From positions 5,022,001-5,086,000 of the forward strand of contig NZ_OZ035533.1 of the NCBI RefSeq assembly GCF_964033635.1: a stretch of DNA of 64,000 bases. Direction: 5' to 3'. Under the pieces are notes generated by a model. The model had not been told where the DNA came from and did not search any database. It saw nothing but the letters and a program-made list of their open reading frames with translations. The translations under genes were made by a program, and so were the position numbers. Positions 57,569 to 64,000 of the stretch are shown here, one piece after another. Numbering within the stretch: position 1 is the first letter of the stretch; each line of letters opens with the position of its first letter. Source of the stretch: Chitinophaga sp. MM2321. Lineage in GTDB: Bacteria; Bacteroidota; Bacteroidia; Chitinophagales; Chitinophagaceae.

Positions 57569-58564
57569 TTATTCTTCTTCGAGTTTCAGTTTAGACAGAT
57601 CCATACCGAAGTGCAGACCTCTTTCGCCTAATACCTGTTCAATTTCGCTCAGGGATTTCTGTCCGAAGTTTCTGAACTTCATCAGTTCTTCCTGTTCGTA
57701 TTGTACCAGTTCGCTCAGTGAATTGATCTTAGCTGCTTTCAGACAGTTGAAAGCACGTACGCTCAGATCGAGATCTTCGAGTGGTGTTTTCAGGATCTTA
57801 CGCAGTTGCAGTGTTTGTTCATCTACCACGTCTTCTTTTTCCGTGTCCTTGGTATCAAAGCTGATGTTTTCATCAGTAATGATCATCAGGTGCTGGATCA
57901 GGATGCGGGAAGCTTGTTTTACTGCTTCTTCCGGGTGGATAGTACCGTCTGTGATCAACTCCATAATGAGTTTCTCATAATCCGTTTTTTGTTCCACACG
58001 GGTATTTTCTATGCTGTACTTTACGTTCTTGATAGGTGTAAAGATAGAGTCGATAGCGATGTAGCCGAATACTGCATCCTTGGGTTTGTTTTCCTCAGCT
58101 GGAACATAACCGCGGCCTTTGCCGATGGTCAGTTCGATATCCAGCTTGGCAGAAGGATCCAGGGTACAGATTAACAGCTCAGGATTCATAATCTGGAAAG
58201 CACTGGTGGCTTTTTCGATCATGTCAGCGCGAAATTCTGTTTTGCCCTTAATCGACAGCGTGATCTTTTCGTTCGTTACATCACTCTCAGAGATTTTTTT
58301 GAAACGAACCTGTTTCAGGCTCAGAATAATCTCTGTAACGTCTTCAGTAACACCTTTCAGTGTAGCGAACTCGTGATCTGCTCCTTCAATCTTAATACCC
58401 ACAATGGCATAGCCCTCCAAAGAAGACAACAGTACGCGACGTAACGCATTACCGATAGTCACAGCATAACCTGGTTCTAATGGACGGAATTCGAATTGAG
58501 CTTCAAAGTCGGTAGACTTCTGCAATACGATCTTATCAGGTTTCTGGAAATTTAAAATTGCCAT
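57569..58564 (-). CDS. rpoA: DNA-directed RNA polymerase alpha subunit
   Basis: 331 residues: N-terminal dimer domain (PLEPGYAVTIGNALRRVLLSSLEGYAIVGIKIEG) and C-terminal domain (PLEDLDLSVRAFNCLKAAKINSLSELVQY) with the helix-hairpin-helix that binds UP elements and activators. It assembles RNA polymerase. It follows rpsD in the usual alpha operon order. Confidence 0.97.
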   Translation of the reverse strand: MAILNFQKPDKIVLQKSTDFEAQFEFRPLEPGYAVTIGNALRRVLLSSLEGYAIVGIKIEGADHEFATLKGVTEDVTEIILSLKQVRFKKISESDVTNEKITLSIKGKTEFRADMIEKATSAFQIMNPELLICTLDPSAKLDIELTIGKGRGYVPAEENKPKDAVFGYIAIDSIFTPIKNVKYSIENTRVEQKTDYEKLIMELITDGTIHPEEAVKQASRILIQHLMIITDENISFDTKDTEKEDVVDEQTLQLRKILKTPLEDLDLSVRAFNCLKAAKINSLSELVQYEQEELMKFRNFGQKSLSEIEQVLGERGLHFGMDLSKLKLEEE

Positions 58565-58597
58565 TGATATGATAGATTTATTAGTTTAAATATGAAG

Positions 58598-58625
58598 TTA
58601 GTCCATGGCCGGAGCCATGGACTAA
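58598..58625 (-). promoter_or_regulatory. 12-bp hairpin between rpsD and rpoA
   Basis: Perfect stem TTAGTCCATGGC (58598-58609) with GCCATGGACTAA (58614-58625), tetraloop CGGA, no T-run. It may set relative expression, protect an mRNA end or be an RNase III site. Confidence 0.5.
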
Positions 58626-58631
58626 TATTTA

Positions 58632-59237
58632 TTACTTAGAGTACAATTCCACGATCAGTTGTTCCTTGATGTTTTCAGGAACGCTCTCTCTCTCAGGGTA
58701 AGCAATGAATATACCCTTCATTTCTTTTTCGTTCCAGTCCAACCAGCTAAACTTAGGGTTTTTTCCACGAATAACGCTGGTTAATGCGGTATTGTTTGCT
58801 GTTTTGTTCTTCAGACTAACAACATCACCTGGTTTCAGTTGGTAAGAAGGGGTATTAACCACTATACCGTTAACGGTAACGTGTTTATGAGATACCAGCT
58901 GACGGGCAGCAGGACGGCTTGGAGCGATACCGAGACGGAACACGGTGTTGTCCAGACGGGCTTCCAGCAGTTTAATCAATACCTCACCGGCAACACCTTT
59001 TCTACGGGTAGCTTCGTCAAACAGATTACGGAACTGACGTTCCATCAGACCATAGGTATACTTTGCTTTCTGTTTTTCTCTCAGCTGCAGCGCGTATTCG
59101 CCTAATTGCTTGCGTTTACGGTTAGCGCCGTGCATACCCGGAGGGTTGCTGTTCTTGCTTAAATATTTACCATTACCTAAAATGGGTTCGCCAAAAATTC
59201 TGCAAATTTTGGTCTTTGGGCCTGTGTACCTTGCCAT
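58632..59237 (-). CDS. rpsD: 30S ribosomal protein S4
   Basis: 201 residues from MARYTGPKTKICRIFGEPI, the S4 start; 24 extra codons upstream lack conservation. The S4 domain RLDNTVFRLGIAPSRPAARQLVSHKHVTVNG is clear. S4 starts 30S assembly on 16S rRNA and in many bacteria represses its own operon. A near-perfect hairpin at 59338-59373 lies in the gap to rpsK. Confidence 0.96.
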   Translation of the reverse strand: MARYTGPKTKICRIFGEPILGNGKYLSKNSNPPGMHGANRKRKQLGEYALQLREKQKAKYTYGLMERQFRNLFDEATRRKGVAGEVLIKLLEARLDNTVFRLGIAPSRPAARQLVSHKHVTVNGIVVNTPSYQLKPGDVVSLKNKTANNTALTSVIRGKNPKFSWLDWNEKEMKGIFIAYPERESVPENIKEQLIVELYSK

Positions 59238-59337
59238 GATTGAATATACTTTAGATTTTTTAGTTAATGATGTATGCTCTTCAAAAAATCTGAAAACCTG
59301 ATCATACACCCAATTTATAAATAATAAATTACAAAGT

Positions 59338-59373
59338 CCAGATACCTGACTTCATAAGAAATCCGGTATCTGG
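59338..59373 (-). repeat. Hairpin in the rpsK-rpsD gap
   Basis: CCAGATACC (59338-59346) pairs with GGTATCTGG (59365-59373), and the pairing extends with few mismatches on both sides. The gap is about 155 bases to the S4 start. Confidence 0.6.
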
Positions 59374-59392
59374 AGTCTGATAGTTTATATTC

Positions 59393-59794
59393 CTATACTC
59401 TTCTTTTCTTAGGAGGACGGCAACCGTTATGCGGTAAAGGCGTAACGTCTTTAATCATGCTCACTTCGATACCGGAGTTGGCGATAGCACGGATAGCACT
59501 TTCGCGACCAGCTCCCGGGCCTTTTACAAATACATCTGCTCTTTTCAGACCAGCGTCCATAGCAACTTTCGCAGCATCCTGTGCAGCCAGCTGAGCTGCA
59601 TATGGCGTGTTCTTTTTAGAACCTCTGAAGCCCATTTTACCAGCAGAAGACCAGGAAATAACCTGACCATGCTTGTTGGTGATGCTTACGATGATATTGT
59701 TAAAGCTAGCAGAGATATGTACGTCTCCGTAGTTATCTACTTTTACTACCCTCTTTTTATTAGCAGCAGTTTTTGTATTATTTGCTTTTGCCAT
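59393..59794 (-). CDS. rpsK: 30S ribosomal protein S11
   Basis: 133 residues. [43 protein letters not shown] and the end [18 protein letters not shown] are the S11 signature. It is a small-subunit platform protein. The gap to rpsM is 113 bases and contains an inverted repeat. Confidence 0.97.
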   Translation of the reverse strand: MAKANNTKTAANKKRVVKVDNYGDVHISASFNNIIVSITNKHGQVISWSSAGKMGFRGSKKNTPYAAQLAAQDAAKVAMDAGLKRADVFVKGPGAGRESAIRAIANSGIEVSMIKDVTPLPHNGCRPPKKRRV

Positions 59795-59826
59795 AATTAT
59801 TTAAATTCCAAATATGAAATTCCAGC

Positions 59827-59885
59827 TCCCAAATTGTAATCGAACGATCTCCGTCCTTAAAACTCCGCTAATCCGGAATTTGGGA
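59827..59885. repeat. Inverted repeat in the rpsM-rpsK gap (element K)
   Basis: TCCCAAATT (59827-59835) pairs with AATTTGGGA (59877-59885), among AAATTCC and GGAATTTGGG words of the same style as elements I and J. Confidence 0.55.
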
Positions 59886-59907
59886 TTTCAACCTGGGATT
59901 TTATTTA

Positions 59908-60288
59908 CTATTTCTTAGTTGCTTTTTTCTTACCAGCCACTGTCTTACGTTTACCTTTACGGGTACGGCTGTTAGTACGTGTACGCTGACCTCTTACCGG
60001 CAAGCCTTTCCTGTGGCGCAGACCGCGGTAGCAGGCAATATCCAGCAAACGCTTGATATTCATCTGTACTTCAGAACGCAGTTGACCCTCTACCTTAAAC
60101 TCACCTGTAATAACATTACGGATGGCAGCTTGATCATCGTCATTCCAATCTTTCACCTTTTTATTGAAATCAATTTCCGCCTTGTTAAGGATATATTGGG
60201 CGGTAGAACGGCCTATACCAAAGATATAGGTGAGGCCAATTTCTCCTCTTTTATTTTTAGGAAGATCTATACCGGCTATACGTGCCAT
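59908..60288 (-). CDS. rpsM: 30S ribosomal protein S13
   Basis: 126 residues. [30 protein letters not shown] and the C-terminal [18 protein letters not shown] are the S13 signature. It sits at the small-subunit head contacting the large subunit. Confidence 0.97.
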   Translation of the reverse strand: MARIAGIDLPKNKRGEIGLTYIFGIGRSTAQYILNKAEIDFNKKVKDWNDDDQAAIRNVITGEFKVEGQLRSEVQMNIKRLLDIACYRGLRHRKGLPVRGQRTRTNSRTRKGKRKTVAGKKKATKK

Positions 60289-60348
60289 ATTTCTATTTTA
60301 GATTTTATGATTCTGATTAAAAAATCAAATTCCGTTTAGGGGAACCGA

Positions 60349-60465
60349 TTAACCCTGACGTTGTTTAAAACGAGGATTCTTTTTGTTGATAACCAACAAA
60401 ACACCTTTTCTACGAACTATTTTACAATCCGCACTTCTTTTTTTGATTGCAGCTCTTACCTTCAT
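60349..60465 (-). CDS. rpmJ: 50S ribosomal protein L36
   Basis: 38 residues on the minus strand: it begins [20 protein letters not shown] and ends NPRFKQRQG. It has the L36 KxR..C..C-like zinc ribbon layout, though with a single C in this form ([11 protein letters not shown]), suggesting the zinc-free type. It lies in the infA-rpmJ-rpsM order. Its small size makes it easy to miss. Confidence 0.93.
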   Translation of the reverse strand: MKVRAAIKKRSADCKIVRRKGVLLVINKKNPRFKQRQG

Positions 60466-60537
60466 GATTATTATTTTATAAAAAGGTTATGTTATTTTTA
60501 ACTTATACGTCCAATCTTCACTTATTCCCCGCCGCAC

Positions 60538-60756
60538 TTATTTGTATCTGAAAATTATACGGCCTCTTGACAAATCGTATGGGCTCATCTCCACTCCCAC
60601 CTTATCTCCTGGCAGAATGCGGATATAGTGCATTCTCATTTTTCCAGAAATGGTGGCCAGGATTTCATGCCCATTTTCCAATTTTACACGGAACATAGCG
60701 TTCGACAAGGCTTCTAATATTATTCCATCCTGTTTAATGAGTGCCTGTTTTGCCAT
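60538..60756 (-). CDS. infA: Translation initiation factor IF-1
   Basis: 72 residues, the full S1-like OB fold: [64 protein letters not shown]-1 blocks the A site during initiation. A -7 box TATCTTTG at 60774-60781, about 17 bases upstream, gives it an internal promoter. Confidence 0.97.
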   Translation of the reverse strand: MAKQALIKQDGIILEALSNAMFRVKLENGHEILATISGKMRMHYIRILPGDKVGVEMSPYDLSRGRIIFRYK

Positions 60757-60773
60757 AAAAATTTTTAGGACTG

Positions 60774-60781
60774 CAAAGATA
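60774..60781 (-). promoter_or_regulatory. Internal promoter before infA
   Basis: Exact TATCTTTG on the minus strand, 17 bases before the infA ATG, in a 150-base gap after map. It could add transcription of infA-rpmJ-rpsM and the alpha genes. Confidence 0.5.
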
Positions 60782-60906
60782 GCATTTATCTTTTGAAATA
60801 GAAAAATTTACCTTTATTATTATTATAATTGTCGGTTTTCCTGCCAAAATCCGGCATTTTTCCTGCTAAAAGCCCCTGTTATTTCCGACAAATACACTGG
60901 CAACTG

Positions 60907-61707
60907 CTAGTAATTTGCGTTCAGTTCAGGGTTGTTTTTTTCTTCTTTTTCGATCTCTGTATAAGAAGATAATACGTCCGCTTTACTTTTTCCAACGGCC
61001 ACGGTATGTTCGAAATGAACAGACGGGCTGTTGTCGCGGGTAACTACGGTCCAGCCATCTTCCAGGTATTCCACGTCTTTTGAACGGAGATTGATCATGG
61101 GTTCAATGGCTATTACCAGGCCTTCCTTGATTACAGGACCGCTTCCGCGTTTACCGTAGTTAGGAACCTGCGGATCTTCGTGCAGGTGCCGGCCGAGCCC
61201 ATGGCCCACCAGTTCCCTTACCACGCCGTATCCACGCTCTTTCTCTGTATATTCCTGTACTGCGTAAGAGATGTCACCGATCCGGTTACCGATGATCGCC
61301 TTCTCAATACCTTTGTAGAGCGATGCTTTGGTAGCACTCATGAGACGGAGTACATTTTCCGCCACATTGCCAATCGCAAAAGTATAGGCGCTATCTGCAT
61401 GATAACCATTCATATACACACCTACATCCACTGTTACAATATCACCGTCTTTCAGCACATATTTATTCGGAATGCCATGCACTACTGCTTCATTGACAGA
61501 GATACAGCAGGCGTTTGGAAATCCTTTATAGTTTTTAAAAGAGGGTACTGCCCCATTCTCCACTATAAACTTGTCTGCTACTGCATCTACATCGAGCGTG
61601 CTCATTCCCGGTTTCAGCGTTCTGGCTACTTCTGCCAGGGCTGCACTCAGGAGCAGCGCACTTTTGCGCACCAGTTCTATTTCTTCCTTCGTCTTATAAT
61701 GAATCAT
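60907..61707 (-). CDS. map: Methionine aminopeptidase type I
   Basis: 266 residues from MIHYKTKEEIELVRKSA; the longer frame upstream is not conserved. DIVTVDVGVYMNGYHADSAYTF provides metal-binding aspartates, LVGHGLGRHLHEDP the histidine and glutamate region, and GLVIAIEPMI another glutamate. It removes N-terminal methionine. It stands between secY and infA, the Bacteroidota arrangement. Confidence 0.95.
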   Translation of the reverse strand: MIHYKTKEEIELVRKSALLLSAALAEVARTLKPGMSTLDVDAVADKFIVENGAVPSFKNYKGFPNACCISVNEAVVHGIPNKYVLKDGDIVTVDVGVYMNGYHADSAYTFAIGNVAENVLRLMSATKASLYKGIEKAIIGNRIGDISYAVQEYTEKERGYGVVRELVGHGLGRHLHEDPQVPNYGKRGSGPVIKEGLVIAIEPMINLRSKDVEYLEDGWTVVTRDNSPSVHFEHTVAVGKSKADVLSSYTEIEKEEKNNPELNANY

Positions 61708-61794
61708 AACAATCCTTCTGTAGCCTTGGCACTTAGCAGACAGGTCTTCGCTAAAAGCCGGCTGCCGGGGGTCAATAGCTTTATTCAAAATAAT

Positions 61795-61828
61795 ATAGCC
61801 ACTAAAGCATAAAAGCTTCTGTGGCTAT
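61795..61828 (-). repeat. Hairpin between secY and map
   Basis: ATAGCCAC (61795-61802) pairs with GTGGCTAT (61821-61828), followed on the minus strand by TATTATTTTG. It may partly end or process the secY transcript. Confidence 0.5.
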
Positions 61829-61863
61829 TTTATTGCGGTTACACGCCGGGGCGTACAATCATT

Positions 61864-63207
61864 TTATACATTAGCCGGAGCTGATCTGCCTTTGATACGT
61901 CCAGTGCTCATCAGACCATCGTAATGGCGCATCAGCAGCTGGCTTTCTATTTGTTGTAAAGTATCCAGGATAACGCCCACCATGATCAACAGGGAAGTAC
62001 CACCGAAGAAGGTAGCAAAGTTACTATTGATCCTGAATGCAGCTGCTACACCGGGCATAATACCTGCTATAGCCAGGAAAAATGCACCAGGCAGGGTTAT
62101 ACGGTCCATTACTGCACCGATGTAATCGGCGGTAGATTTACCGGGTTTAACACCGGGAATGAACCCGTTATTACGTTTCATTTCATCCGCCATCTGGGTA
62201 GGATTGAAGATCAACGCAGTATAAAAGTAGGTGAATACAACTACCAGTATGGCATAAATCAGGTTATACCAGGCATTTGTATGATCACTGAAGATACGTA
62301 TGAAGCCGGACGCACTTTCAGAAGAAGTAGCGAAGCCTATTAAAGTAGCCGGAATGAACATAATAGCCTGGGCAAAGATGATCGGCATTACACCTGCCGC
62401 ATTCACCTTGAGGGGAATGAACTGGCGTACACCACCATATTGTTTATTGCCTACAATACGTTTGGCGTAGTTGACCGGTATTTTCCGGGTACCCTGCACC
62501 AGCAGGATAAGCCCCACCGTAATAATAATAAAGATGGCAATTTCCAGCAGGAAGAGGATCGGTCCACCCGCGTCACCTGCAACCTTGGTATAGAATTCTG
62601 CAATTAACGCTTCTGGTAAGCGGGCAAGGATTCCCATCATGATGATGATGGAAGTACCATTACCGATACCTTTATCTGTAATCTTTTCACCAAGCCACAT
62701 TACAAACAGGGTACCTGCAGTAAGTACAACAGTGGTAGAAAGCCAGAAGAAGAAGACGCCGTATTCAGGGATAATAGCGCCACCGGATTGATTACGCAGA
62801 TATGCCACGTAAGCACTTGCCTGGAAGCCAGTTACCACTACCGTGAGGATACGTGTAAACTGATTGATCTTTTTGCGGCCGCTCTCTCCTTCCTTCTGTA
62901 GTTTCTGGAAGTGAGGCACTGCTATCGTTAATAACTGGATAGCAATGGATGCGGAGATGTAGGGCATGATACCCAACGCAAAGATAGAGGCCCTTGAAAA
63001 CGATCCACCGGCAAACATGTTAAACAGCCCCAGGATTCCCTGATTGGAATTCTTTTCAAAGTCAGTGAGGGCGTTTGCATCAATACCAGGCAAAGCTATA
63101 TAGGATCCTATACGGTAGATGAGGACCAGGAGCAGGGTGGTTAAGATGCGATTACGCAAATCCTCAATACTCCAGATATTCTTAATCGTTTCGATAAATT
63201 TCTTCAC
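61864..63207 (-). CDS. secY: Protein translocase subunit SecY
   Basis: 447 residues, ten helices. ALPGIDANAL near the N-terminus, SASIAIQLLTIAVPHFQKLQKEGESGRKKI and KRNNGFIPGVKPGKSTADYI carry SecY signatures. It is the channel for Sec export and membrane insertion with SecE and SecG. It lies after rplO in the spc operon. Confidence 0.97.
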   Translation of the reverse strand: MKKFIETIKNIWSIEDLRNRILTTLLLVLIYRIGSYIALPGIDANALTDFEKNSNQGILGLFNMFAGGSFSRASIFALGIMPYISASIAIQLLTIAVPHFQKLQKEGESGRKKINQFTRILTVVVTGFQASAYVAYLRNQSGGAIIPEYGVFFFWLSTTVVLTAGTLFVMWLGEKITDKGIGNGTSIIIMMGILARLPEALIAEFYTKVAGDAGGPILFLLEIAIFIIITVGLILLVQGTRKIPVNYAKRIVGNKQYGGVRQFIPLKVNAAGVMPIIFAQAIMFIPATLIGFATSSESASGFIRIFSDHTNAWYNLIYAILVVVFTYFYTALIFNPTQMADEMKRNNGFIPGVKPGKSTADYIGAVMDRITLPGAFFLAIAGIMPGVAAAFRINSNFATFFGGTSLLIMVGVILDTLQQIESQLLMRHYDGLMSTGRIKGRSAPANV

Positions 63208-63285
63208 AGGAAGATAAAGGTTTTATAGCGCTATTAAATATGAAAAGACGCACTACTCCGTAGGCGTCTCCTCAGTCGTAAAGTC

Positions 63286-63732
63286 TTATACCAGTTCTAC
63301 TGATCCACCTGCTGTTTCGATGGCCTGTTTAGCTTTCTCACTGATCGCGTTCACTTTGACAGAGACCTTGGTTTTCAGTTCGCCATTAGCCAGAATCTTA
63401 ACTTTGGCAGTTCTGTTAACCAAACCGTTCATAAACAGGTTTTCCATGTTGAAATCCTGGAGACCGTATTTTTCAACTAAGTGATCCAGTTGGCCCAGGT
63501 TGAAGATAGTGTATTCTTCCCGGTTATTATTTTTGAAGCCGCGTTTAGGCATACGGCGTTGGATTGGCATCTGGCCGCCTTCGAAACCTCTTTTGCTGGA
63601 ATAACCGGCACGTGACTGACCACCTTTGTTACCTTTGGTAGCAGTACCACCTTTACCGGAGGCTTCACCACGTCCGAGACGTTTCACTTTATGTACAGCG
63701 CCTTTTGCAGGCTTTAATGAATGCAGATTCAT
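63286..63732 (-). CDS. rplO: 50S ribosomal protein L15
   Basis: 148 residues. The glycine- and lysine-rich N-terminus (RLGRGEASGKGGTATKGNKGGQSRAGYSSKRGFEGGQMPIQRRMPKRGF) and globular C-terminal part are L15. It is a late-assembling large-subunit protein. An internal promoter lies upstream. Confidence 0.97.
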   Translation of the reverse strand: MNLHSLKPAKGAVHKVKRLGRGEASGKGGTATKGNKGGQSRAGYSSKRGFEGGQMPIQRRMPKRGFKNNNREEYTIFNLGQLDHLVEKYGLQDFNMENLFMNGLVNRTAKVKILANGELKTKVSVKVNAISEKAKQAIETAGGSVELV

Positions 63733-63802
63733 GATTAATTGTTTTTACTTACGCGGAAATTAACCGCTCGCTTTAAATAAAAGTGTGTGTGATGTAAAGT
63801 TA

Positions 63803-63833
63803 CAAATGTAAAAGTAAGATTATCACAGGACAA
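63803..63833 (-). promoter_or_regulatory. Internal promoter before rplO-secY (TTG-N20-TACATTTG)
   Basis: On the minus strand TTG (63833-63831), 20 bases, exact TACATTTG (63810-63803). It lies in a 125-base gap between rpmD and rplO, so it could drive rplO-secY-map. Confidence 0.6.
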
Positions 63834-63857
63834 TCCCACAGCAGTGTTACTTATTTA

Positions 63858-64000
63858 CTAAGCGTTAACTGTTTCTACTTTTACCAGGTGATCTACTTTA
63901 CGAACCATTCCCAGGATCTGAGGAGTTGCTTCTACTTCAACAGTAGCGTGCATTTTAGTCAGGCCCAGTGCTTTCAAGGTCAGTTTCTGCCTTTCGGAAC
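63858..64000 (-). CDS. rpmD: 50S ribosomal protein L30 (C-terminal part, cut by window edge)
   Basis: 47 codons before the stop at 63858-63860: they open [20 protein letters not shown], then [21 protein letters not shown]. The ALGLTK and [14 protein letters not shown] elements are the L30 signature. The start is outside the window. It is upstream of rplO on the same strand, as in the spc operon. Confidence 0.93.
   Translation of the reverse strand, partial: SERQKLTLKALGLTKMHATVEVEATPQILGMVRKVDHLVKVETVNA

Noticed and set aside
1..64000. CRISPR arrays, prophage, insertion sequences, toxin-antitoxin or restriction systems
   Set aside because: No regularly spaced direct repeats with unique spacers, no integrase, transposase, capsid, methyltransferase-endonuclease pair or toxin-like pair was found. 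The XRE and membrane-protein pair does not resemble a known toxin pair.

Overview
The window is a stretch of chromosome from a Bacteroidota bacterium, most likely a Chitinophaga or close relative in the Chitinophagaceae. Reasons: promoters of the Bacteroidota type (TTTG, about 20 bases, then TAnnTTTG) and almost no Shine-Dalgarno sequences; lineage-typical proteins (GLPGLI-like, DUF5103, DUF1573, TamL, PafA, type III glutamine synthetase, fused two-domain E1 dehydrogenase, Zn-ribbon and lipoprotein families); a ribosomal operon in the order rpmD-rplO-secY-map-infA-rpmJ-rpsM-rpsK-rpsD-rpoA-rplQ; and many AT-rich palindromic intergenic repeats. I see no phage, plasmid, insertion sequence, CRISPR array, tRNA or rRNA gene. 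The genes are mostly housekeeping; the unusual material lies in the gaps.

Layout. 1-4.3 kb: a MoxR/DUF4350/DUF4129/SpoIIM-like operon on the minus strand, with two RDD membrane proteins beside it. 4.65 kb: SRP RNA with a textbook promoter. 4.9-7.9 kb: a transaldolase-family aldolase, glycerol kinase and a glycerol channel (three-carbon metabolism). 8.1-12.3 kb: NDH-2, a DUF5103 protein and a LolC/E-type permease. 12.3-20.6 kb: an RNA methyltransferase divergent from TamL, then truB, a methyltransferase, aroE, a phosphosulfolactate synthase homologue and a TPR protein. 20.7-26.7 kb: small and secreted proteins, an enoyl-CoA hydratase, PafA phosphatase and an alpha-oxoamine synthase of the serine palmitoyltransferase/cysteate acyltransferase type. 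27.2-30.6 kb: a PepSY membrane protein with a siderophore-type TonB receptor. 30.7-41.6 kb: purL, glnN, a lipoprotein, accC-accB-efp, a thioredoxin-like protein, mdh and a MarR regulator. 41.6-54 kb: transporters, DedA, yebC, an orphan OmpR-type regulator, a 2-hydroxyacid dehydrogenase, the fused E1, a DUF1573 protein and an aminotransferase. 54-64 kb: a 680-base non-coding region with paired hairpins, carA with a likely attenuator, a Zn-ribbon protein, and the end of the ribosomal protein region.

What stands out. (1) Long, often perfect inverted repeats fill many gaps, including gaps inside the acc and ribosomal operons. They fall into groups that share exact words at distant places, and two of them carry or touch the stop codons of both convergent neighbours. 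(2) Several genes have the -7 box only 3-5 bases before the ATG, while the SRP RNA in the same window places +1 about 5 bases after that box; these mRNAs would be leaderless. (3) Two tandem RNA-like elements near 54.4 and 54.6 kb share a 19-base segment followed by hairpins whose stems differ by compensating changes. (4) EF-P seems to carry arginine at the loop tip instead of lysine. (5) The start of glnN looks shifted by one base relative to its family. (6) The carA leader has promoter, terminator hairpin and gene in attenuator order. I ran no searches; family names rest on motifs recognised by eye.
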